DNA of 64,000 bases, from the NCBI GenBank assembly GCA_036172665.1, contig CM069870.1, forward strand, positions 23,968,001 to 24,032,000, in the 5' to 3' direction. This document shows positions 57,048-64,000 of the stretch, in pieces. Numbering within the stretch: the first letter of the stretch is position 1; every line of letters starts with the position of its first letter. The translations under genes and the position numbers were made by a program. The DNA is from Prosopocoilus inquinatus (taxonomy: Eukaryota > Arthropoda > Insecta > Coleoptera > Lucanidae). Under the pieces are notes generated by a model. That model worked only from the letters and a program-made list of their open reading frames with translations, was not told the DNA's origin and did not search any database.

Positions 57048-57535
57048 TGCCTTTTTTAACTGTGGCCATAGGAATTTACTTGCTAAAAATTTTGCTTCAT
57101 ATTAATTTATGCTCTGCTTAAAATTTTAAGCACATTTTTGTTTCTAATAATCAATTACATAATTTATTACAAAAAAAAAACATTACCAGAATAAGAGGCT
57201 GTCATCGATTTAATTATTTTAAAATGTAAAGTTGATATTAGTAACGACCAAATATGAATCGAGTAGGTCAAAATCAAACATTAATTCGTCAGACAGACAT
57301 GTACACGACAGCAACTTATTTCTCTTTAACGTTGACCTACTCGATTCATTAAAAATTTCCACCTTGAATATTAAAATAATTAATTTAAAGATGTATCTGT
57401 TACTCTAGCAATGTGTAATTTGTAATAAATTATGTAACTGGCCATTAGAAATTAAAATTAGCTTAAAATTTTGAGAAGACACGAAGCAAAATTTTTGGCA
57501 CCTACATCTCTGTGACCACAGTTAAAAAAAGTACT
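57048..57535. repeat. Foldback repeat (about 490 bp)
   Basis: The left arm (TTTTTTAACTGTGGCCATAG, AAAAATTTTGCTTC, AATTACATAATTTATTACAA) is inverted at 57415-57535. An inner hairpin pairs ATGAATCGAGTAGGTCAA (57254) with TTGACCTACTCGATTCAT (57332). No tip of the CAGGGTG type was found. Confidence 0.7.
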
Positions 57536-58030
57536 ATGTATATAATATGTTGGGTCCTCATAGAATTTACTAAACGAATTACCTAACAACTGAATAAAAT
57601 TCATAACGCGCTTTTTCGCCGCCACTGTCAAAAATTACTAAATGTATTTATCGGTGCCTCACCTCCGCCTCCTCGATCTACCTAGGAAATCCAATAACTC
57701 CTCCCTTGCACATTCTCGGGACCACTTTGAAGTTGAAAACTGCCCAGCTCAGTGGAGGTAGGATTATTGTCGCCAGCAAAATTATAATAATCATAAATTA
57801 TTGTCACGATGGCGGTTTTTCGAGTTTTCATAAAAAGTAATATAAAGAAATTGTTAAAGCACGGGCTTGTGAAATCGAGGGCAACAGTGTCATAACAATG
57901 CGTGTGGTAACCCGATATAACACGGATCTTATTTCAAAACAAAACATTGGCAGAATCGCGACAACTAGGGCAAACGATTTCAGCAAGTAGGCAATACAAT
58001 ACAAAGGCAAATACAATTGAATGCCGGGCA
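57536..58030. other. Unassigned sequence
   Basis: No gene is recognised. A box-A-like repeat CCCAGCTCAGTGGAGG lies at 57744. Confidence 0.35.
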
Positions 58031-58625
58031 TGTTACGAATAACACAATATGCGAACTAACAAAAATTTCGTATAAGTGCGCGTAAAATTTAGATAGGCAG
58101 TCGACCTAGGAACGACTCCGAATTGGCAACATCTGCCATCTCGAAGAAGGGGAGCCACCCGGAATGCTGATCCCAAGATCATCAGCACCCTGACGCCGAT
58201 CGGAGGACGCTCTCTGCCACCACAGTTCACGCCCAGCCAGAAGCTGCCAATCTCATCCCGGTCAACTCCAGTTCCGGGAAGCCGCACCAGCCTGCCAGCT
58301 GAAGCCATCGCCGCACTCCTGCTTGCCATGCCATTTAATCAAGAGCCAGAAGACTACCGTGGTCATCCGTTCCTGAGCCGACCTTGACATCGCCACAACA
58401 TAACGTCCGTCGAAATCCGTCGCCACCAGACCAAGCCAGCCGCCGCGCAGACGACCCGACTAGCAGCCACCCGTCTTGAATTACGAACAAACCCCATCAT
58501 ATTAAATTTTACATTAATAAAAGGTATCCACTTTTATGAAATAAGTGTGTTTCAAGCTCTACCTTCTGAAACCCTACGCTACCCGCTTACCGCGACAGGG
58601 TGGAGGCACCACCCTTAGCGTGACA
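58031..58625 (+). mobile_element. Probable LTR of a retrotransposon
   Basis: TGTTACGAAT opens and AGCGTGACA closes a segment that is abruptly GC-rich. It has AATAAA near 58518 and the tail CTACGCTACCCGCTTACCGC GACA. An alternative end is GCGACA near 58600, followed by GGGTGGAGGCACC, which could be a primer-binding-site start (TGG). No flanking duplication was found for either choice. The minus-strand frame at 58033-58329 is not taken as a gene. Confidence 0.5.
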
Positions 58626-58972
58626 TTATAAATATTAATATTGTTAGGAAGTAAGATGGATAGGACGCGACGCGCTGCCCTGTGAGAATCGGGCCTAAGT
58701 CAAACCAAGAGAACTCAAAAGTTAAGTTTACGAAGAGAAGTTTAATAAGCATAGATGCGTCCAACCTCTAGTCGAAAACAATTGCAACCAAAATTTCCTC
58801 AGAGGTACGAATACGTGAGAATACACGGTTGTCCAAATTGCGAATTGATATCTAAATGGCGTAAATAAAACGGCATCAAAGAAACCTTCATACAACACCG
58901 TTAAAATTAAAATTATAATTTTTTTGAGAATATGAAACAAATAAAAAGCTTTTTAAAAACGAAGTATTGACT

Positions 58973-59016
58973 TTCTTAACGTTTCGCAAATATAATTATT
59001 TGCTTTATCGAAAGTG
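58973..59016 (-). ncRNA. Degenerate hammerhead-like motif, left of pair
   Basis: On the minus strand: CACTT, TCGATAA (core changed), A, stem GCAAAT/ATTTGC, GAAA, CGTT, AAG. Core positions are altered, so it should not cleave. Confidence 0.4.
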
Positions 59017-59033
59017 AATAATTTCCGTTATTC

Positions 59034-59077
59034 ACTTTTGACAAAGCAAATTATTATATTTGCGAAACGTCAAGTAA
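59034..59077 (+). ncRNA. Degenerate hammerhead-like motif, right of pair
   Basis: The order is ACTT, TTGACAA (C3 and G8 changed), A, stem GCAAAT/ATTTGC, GAAA, CGTC, AAGT. Stem I (ACTT/AAGT) and stem II are intact while the core has decayed. Confidence 0.4.
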
Positions 59078-59184
59078 GTCAATAGTTCGTTTTTAAAAAG
59101 CTTTTTTATTTGTTTCATATTCTCTGCAACTCTCACGAGCAAGAACTATCCAAAAATATAATTTTTTTGTTATAAGTATATTTC

Positions 59185-59300
59185 AATATCTGCACTCAAT
59201 AAGAAAGACTACTTCTACGGTTGACGTTGGAAACGACTTGAAGAATCTGCCCAGCTCAGTGGAGACGGGGTGAGCTAAAATATGATTATCGGTAATGCAA
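59185..59300 (+). repeat. Dispersed repeat (partner at 56690-56815)
   Basis: TTTCAATATCTGCACTCAAT, AAGAAAGACTACTTCTACGG and CAGCTCAGTGGAGACGGGGT are shared with 56690-56815 in order. It directly precedes a reverse-transcriptase remnant, so it may belong to that retroposon. Confidence 0.6.
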
Positions 59301-59480
59301 CAACCTACCTGTGCTCACATCGTTTCGTGAGGCGTTCCTTAAGGAACCAACTTAGGTCCTCTTTTCTTTGTTTTCGTTCATAAATGATTTTCCTTCAGCC
59401 GTTTAACAAAAACTTGCTGATGAAGCAAAGGTACACCGAACGCTACTTTCTGAAAAGTTTTTACTGTTAATAGACTTGCT
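59301..59480 (+). pseudogene. Non-LTR reverse transcriptase fragment
   Basis: The plus strand can be read as GVP, stop, GTNLGPLFFVFV and, after a frame change, INDFPSA. The consensus block is GVPQGSNLGPLLF..FINDLPS. A CAA-to-TAA change replaces the Gln. A LADEAK segment near 59405 may correspond to the ADD box. It is a relic. Confidence 0.6.
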
Positions 59481-59735
59481 GCTTGAACGCAATTTACAGG
59501 TATTTACAGTTTACGTAAGAAGAATTTAATTTGAAAAAAGTCTTTCCGCCTAATTATCCTCGTCGGCATCGGATTATGAAAATCAGCTCTCTGCAAAGCA
59601 TTTAATCATCTATTTGTTTCTTGCTGCTGTAAGGTTTGTTGTAATCTGTTTGTTTAGTAAGCTATTATTACTTTATTATTATTATTATTGTATTACCCGA
59701 TTTCACAGAACGTGTCGGCTTAAGTTATCGTAAAG

Positions 59736-59972
59736 AGAACAAAATACAATATTGGTTTTAACTTCTTGTATACGTGCTATTCCCTTGCAAGTCGATTATC
59801 AACACTAGGCTCAGCAATTTTGCTTTTTAATTACGCGGATATCATTATTACGTTTCTCTGAAAACTGATGATGACGAGGATCTACTCATGTTTTTACTAG
59901 AGCCGCCCTAGAAATGTGAATATGAATAACCGAGGTCCACCAAATTTACACCGGACGTTATAATAAAAATAA
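59736..59972. repeat. Left arm of a large inverted repeat
   Basis: GAACAAAATACAATATTGGT, TTTAACTTCTTGTATACGTG, AATTTTGCTTTTTAATTACG and ATAACCGAGGTCCACC recur inverted at 63790-64000. Part also recurs in direct orientation at 62335-62420. Confidence 0.8.
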
Positions 59973-61858
59973 TAAATGAAACTCGGTTAACAGATCATCC
60001 AGAGGAGTGGTGCTGCTGAGTGGGGACGGCAAAAAAATAACGGATAAAAAAGCTATAAGCAACATATTCAATGAATTTTTTATCAGCCTCTCAAGCAGTG
60101 CAAATGATCCTGCTGAATTTGAATGCGACAATTCGTTTCACCATAGTATGTATCTTGAACCTACAGATAAATATGAAATTCACAAAATTATAAAGAGTAA
60201 ATGTCTCAAAAATAGTTGCGGCCTTGATGGTGTGCCTGGCAAAATTATCTGTAATGTAGCAGACTTATTCAATGATCCACTCAGTATTGTAATGAACAGT
60301 TCTCTAATGGAAGGAGAGTATCCACTAGCTTTAAAAAAGTCACGAATAATACCCATATACAAAAATAAAGGTGCCTCGATCGAACCGAATTCTTATAGAC
60401 CGATTGCCGTGCAGAGTCATTTTGGAAAAATTTTCGAAGAAGTATTTAACAGGAGATTAATAGCCTTCTTAAATAAATACGAACTATTCAGTGACTCTCA
60501 ACACGGATACGAACTGGAAGATCTACAATCTCAGCTTTGCCCAAACTTATAATTTCTTACTTGATCAACTTAACAGGAAAGGTAAAATTTACGCACTTTT
60601 TTTTTGATCTTAGCCGGGCATTTGATTCAGTCAATCTGAATATTCTTGGTCAAAAGCTTGACAATCTGGGTATTAGAGGAATTCCTAACCAATGAATCAG
60701 ATCATACTTAAATGGACGTTCTCAAAAAGTTGACATCGCGCAGGTGTTATCGGAAGAACTTTATACCGAAGTTGGTGTCCCCCAGGGATCAATTTTGGGA
60801 CCCATACTGTTCACTTTGTTTATTAATGATCTCCCCAAATTTTGCTCGGTGCCCTCCAACATTGTGATCTACGCGGATGATACAACTTTTATTATAACAG
60901 AACAAAATGATAATGATGCTGTTATATCTGCTAATACTTCAGTACTTGAAATGGCTAATTGGTGTAAAAATAATGGTTTAATCTTAAATCCAAAACAATC
61001 ACAAGTTATGCAAATAATGCCAAGAGGAAGCGTGATAGATAAATTCCCGTTAGTGAAGCATATGAAGCAATCGATTCCTGTAACATTCAGTTGCAAATTT
61101 TTGGGCTTAGAACTGGATCATACACTAACGTGGAAACAACATATTGCACATTTAGCAAGTAAGATCAGCAGTCATACTTTTTTAATTTTCAGATTACGTA
61201 ACACAATAACTTATGATGTGCTAAGGACATTATATTTCGGACTTGTGCACTCTACGATATCTTACGGAATTATATTTTGGGGAAACAGTGCGGACGCAAA
61301 TAAAATATTTATACAACAGAAAAAAATACTTAGAATAATTGCTAATGTTTCTCCGAGAACAAGCTGTAAGCAACTATTTTCACAAATAGGAATAATGACT
61401 CTGTCATCACTGTACATTTACAAATTAATTATTTATGCAATGTCCTTGGAAGAAGTGCGTTTAAATAAGAAGTTCCATGAATACCACACCCGTTCCCGAG
61501 AAGAAATTAGACTTCCTTCCAGCCGGTTAGCAGCAGGACAGATGGGTCCAAAATACATGGGTCTCAAGTGCCTGAAGAAGTTGAACAAAATGTGGAAAAA
61601 CAACATGCCACGGACACAAAATTCAGTCAAACTCAAACTAAAAAAATTTCTAATAGAAAAAGCCTTCTACACAGTGGATGAGTTTCTTACGCTGCAAAAT
61701 TAAAAATTCTTATATTTAATAGTCATAGTAATAATTTTTCTTTCTTAATGTATAATGGTTTTCCTCCCCTTGACAAGTCAGATGTCAAGTTTTCTGTACA
61801 CTCTTATTGTATGGCTTGATTGATTGACAATAAAAATTTATTTATTTATTTATTTATA
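59973..61858 (+). mobile_element. Non-LTR retrotransposon, 5'-truncated
   Basis: It consists of the reverse-transcriptase frame, a short 3' region (61704-61835) and a (TTTA)n tail at 61836-61858. The endonuclease and any first frame are absent, as is usual for 5'-truncated copies. It lies inside the large inverted repeat. A simple-repeat tail is known in CR1-like and related clades; I cannot fix the clade by eye. Confidence 0.85.
59980..61703 (+). pseudogene. Non-LTR reverse transcriptase (partial, frameshifted)
   Basis: The first frame (open from 59980 to 60552) contains SRIIPIYKNKG, SYRPIAVQSHFGKIFEEV and FSDSQHGY, the N-terminal reverse-transcriptase motifs. Between about 60508 and 60606 three small frameshifts occur: the continuing pieces RTGRST, FLLDQLNRKGKIYALFF and FDLSRAFDSV lie in different frames. 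A TGA at 60693-60695 replaces a usual Trp (NQ-W-IRSYL). The rest is intact: GVPQGSILGPILFTLFINDL, then YADDTTF at 60870-60890 (the catalytic Asp pair), the thumb region and a C-terminal domain to the TAA at 61703. In life it would copy its RNA at a nicked target. With four lesions it looks fairly young but inactive. Confidence 0.9.
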
Positions 61859-62110
61859 AATATTTCCCTTGAATTTCTTTTGGGCACTTTGATTCTTCAC
61901 CCTCGAAGCCGTAGGTATTACTGTTTGCTATACAGGGTGCTGCATTTTGAAACGCAACATAGGAAATGCCATGTTAATTTGAAGGTGCTCAAATATTGGC
62001 TTCCATAATTATTTTATAGCAAAATTCCGTGGAGGTTTCTTTAAGTGTTCTCCAAGAATAATCTGTCTAAGTTTGAGAATTTTTCATTCGCTCAGTTTCA
62101 AGATATTTAA
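61859..62110 (+). repeat. Foldback family A end plus CAGGGTGCTGC repeat
   Basis: AAATATTTCCCTTGAATTTC, CTCGAAGCCGTAGGTATTAC and TTTGCTATACAGGGTGCTGC match 53965-54060. CGCAACATAGGAAATGCCAT follows as at 54075. Confidence 0.65.
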
Positions 62111-62334
62111 AAAAAGATTCTCTTACTAAATCCAATTTATTTCAAACTATCAGCACAGCTTTGATCGATGATAGTAAAACTAGACAGATAATTAATAAAT
62201 CTAGTCGTTTTTGAGAAAGATTCATGGAGAAACCTTTTCCAGTAATTATCTTAACATTTACTGATCAAAACCGTGCTAATAGTTTGATATAAATTGAATT
62301 CCGTCACTAATCTTGTTTAAATACCTCGAAACTG
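62111..62334. other. Unassigned AT-rich sequence
   Basis: No gene or repeat unit is recognised. Confidence 0.4.
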
Positions 62335-62480
62335 AACGAATGACGAGGATCTGCTCATGTTTTTACTACAACCGCCCTAGACATGTGAATCTGAATAACC
62401 GAGGTCCACCAAGGACACAACGAACAGGGGCGGGAGGAAAACCGGGCTGAACGCTAGAAATATCGGCTGTAGCCGGAGTA
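62335..62480 (+). repeat. Direct extra copy of the large inverted repeat's inner segment
   Basis: ATGACGAGGATCTGCTCATG, ATAACCGAGGTCCACC, GGGCGGGAGGAAAACCGGGC and GCTAGAAATATCGGCTGTAG match the inverse of 63730-63875. The first part also matches 59870-59945. Confidence 0.7.
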
Positions 62481-63720
62481 TCACAAGATTGAAGGATTGA
62501 GGTCTGGATTATTTTGTAACTAGAACTTAAAATACAAGAACAAGGATTAGTTTGATTCCATAAGCAAATTCGTTGGATTGGTATTAAGGAAGCAAGTTTT
62601 CTGCCACTAATTTGTTGCATTTCAAGTAAAAAAAGTGTTGATTCCAACCTTACTATTTTTTTTTCGTCAGTCATTATTATAACGTTAATTCGCAATTTCT
62701 CTCTAAGACGCGAACCTGCTCGTGTTTTTATTGAAATCACCTTAGACATTTTGCAACCCCCAATTATATCCTGTTTAAAAAATTTGTAAATTTAGCGCCA
62801 GGAACTTTTTACTCTTTCTTACTCCACACATTATAATTCATCCAGTATAGTAATTTAAGAGCTGAATGATAATATTTAATACTTTCTCTAGATTACATAC
62901 ATGTAACTAATACTTATCAACTTTTTAACATAATTAGCTCGTCCATGAAAATCTTATTTACCTCATTCATGCATAAGAAGTTCGTTCATTCACGTCACGT
63001 AATGTTTCACTTTCAATTAAGTGCTCCCATAAAAGAAAAGACGAACAAATTTGCACCGGACGTTATAAATATTTAATGTTATTAAACGAATTGATTACGA
63101 CGTCGTGTAAGAACGTTGACATCGTTACAGTACAAACATCGGGGCAAATATTTGACGGTGATGATACGTGTTGCAGGGAAATTTTTGCCAACGAGAAGAA
63201 GTCGAAGGCAGAAAGAAATATTCATATTCATCGGTTTAATTGCCAGAATTTCAGATATCTTGGGTCAAGAACCTTAGCAAATTTACGTACGGGACTTTCT
63301 GGTCGGCTCTTTGGTTACTCAGCTCGATTTAAGAGAGGAAGCTATTAACACTGGCATCACACATGATTAATAAATAAAAGCAGACTCACCTTATTAATGA
63401 TTCCGATGCAAATCATTATGAAAACATCGAAACATGCAAATTTCTTTATGCATACATTCAAGACGGTTTGTATCACCGGAAAAAAAGTATTGATTCTAAA
63501 AACGCACATTAATTTTAAGTGAAACCGTTTTATACTCGACCGGCGACAATTAGTCTGCTTTGATAAATTCCGTTTGATTAAATGTAACAAATTTGTGGCA
63601 GAAAACATTGCTATCTTAATATCAATCCAACAAGCTTGTTTATGGATTCAAACTAATCCTTGTTCGTGTTTTTTATGTTTTAGTTACAAAATAATCCTAA
63701 CCTCAAACCCTTCAATTTTA
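62481..63720. other. Unassigned sequence between repeat copies
   Basis: No gene is recognised. AAATTTGCACCGGACGTTAT at 63045-63066 matches 59943-59962. Frames at 62366-62749 (minus, 127 codons), 63076-63348 and 63357-63608 have no domain, and the first begins in repeat sequence. Confidence 0.4.
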
Positions 63721-63724
63721 TGAT

Positions 63725-64000
63725 ACTCTGGCTATAGCCGATATTTCTAGCGTCTAGCGCGGTTTTCCTCCCGCTTCTGTTCATGTCTTTGGTGGACCTC
63801 GGTTAATCATATTCACATTTCAAGGGCGTTTCCAGTAAAAACACGAGCAGATCCGCGTCATCATCAGTCTTCAGGGAAACGTAACAATAATAACCGCGTA
63901 GTTAAAAGCAAAATTGCAGAGCCTAATGTTAATAATCGACGTGCAAGTGAATAGCACGTATACAAGAAGTTAAAACCAATATTATATTTTGTTCTTTTTA
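63725..64000. repeat. Right arm of the large inverted repeat, cut by the window end
   Basis: This is the inverse of 59736-59972, with an added inner segment (GGCTATAGCCGATATTTCTA, CGGTTTTCCTCCCGC) matching the inverse of 62400-62480. It continues past the end of the window. Confidence 0.8.

Larger units (their letters stand above)
58926..59125. repeat. Near-perfect 200 bp palindrome with two hammerhead-like cores
   Basis: The arms 58926-59021 and 59028-59125 are inverted around a spacer of about 6 bases. Shared boxes are GAATATGAAACAAATAAAAA, GCTTTTTAAAAACGAA and CAAATATAATTATTTGC-like. Each arm carries GCAAAT...ATTTGC, GAAACGT and AAGT, resembling Penelope-like terminal sequences. Confidence 0.8.

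Noticed and set aside
58033..58329. 98-codon minus-strand open frame
   Set aside because: It is antisense within a probable LTR and is favoured by high GC content.
62366..62749. 127-codon minus-strand open frame
   Set aside because: Its end lies in the repeated GGTCCACC...GGGCGGGAGG segment and the protein has no recognisable domain.

Overview
The window reads as non-coding nuclear DNA of an arthropod, most likely an insect. The sequence is AT-rich and crowded with old transposable elements typical of insects: a mariner fragment, several hAT-type non-autonomous elements, a non-LTR retrotransposon, a Penelope-like element, a solo LTR, many small MITEs and many long foldback elements. I recognise no host protein-coding gene. 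The only protein families that can be named belong to mobile elements: a non-LTR reverse transcriptase at 59980-61703, the linker and GIY-YIG part of a Penelope-like protein at 44009-44740, the N-terminal half of a mariner transposase at 14839-15378, and three short reverse-transcriptase remnants. All carry frameshifts or stop codons. The window is probably a large intron or an intergenic stretch.

Layout. 0.5-1.4 kb: a hAT-type element nested in a MITE. 4.8-9.1 kb: foldback and MITE remnants. 10.2-13.6 kb: a 3.3 kb foldback element with a second copy of the same hAT-type element in its left arm; the right arm preserves the empty site. 14.5-17.2 kb: a deleted mariner with roughly 200 bp inverted repeats, then a MITE inside a repeat with self-complementary boxes. 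17.4-18.2 kb: a 387 bp tandem duplication. 20.4-23 kb: a hAT-type element, a gypsy-like solo LTR, a MITE and a reverse-transcriptase remnant. 24.7-25.6 kb: another hAT-like element. 27-30 kb: small palindromic MITEs. 30.2-31.1 kb: a tandem satellite of about 160 bp. 31.5-35.6 kb: duplicated blocks of a repeat of about 190 bp with embedded MITEs. 35.8-37.9 kb: a foldback element followed by a 784 bp tandem duplication. 39.3-40.7 kb: a tandem array of about 195 bp. 42.9-45.2 kb: a hAT-type element containing a Penelope-like element. 48.5-55.6 kb: large foldback elements. 58-59.1 kb: an LTR and a palindrome. 59.7-64 kb: a large inverted repeat enclosing the reverse-transcriptase element; the window ends inside its right arm.

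Two themes connect the region. First, many otherwise unrelated foldback or MITE elements share the terminus TA|CAGGGTG, as expected if one Tc1/mariner-type transposase family moved them all; this is inference. Second, hammerhead-ribozyme-like cores (CUGANGA, stem II, GAAA, short stem III) recur at nine places: with the Penelope-like element, in two palindromic head-to-head pairs, inside both copies of the hAT-type element, and alone at 53.7 kb. The best preserved are at 43799-43840 (minus strand) and in the pair at 51.1-51.2 kb.
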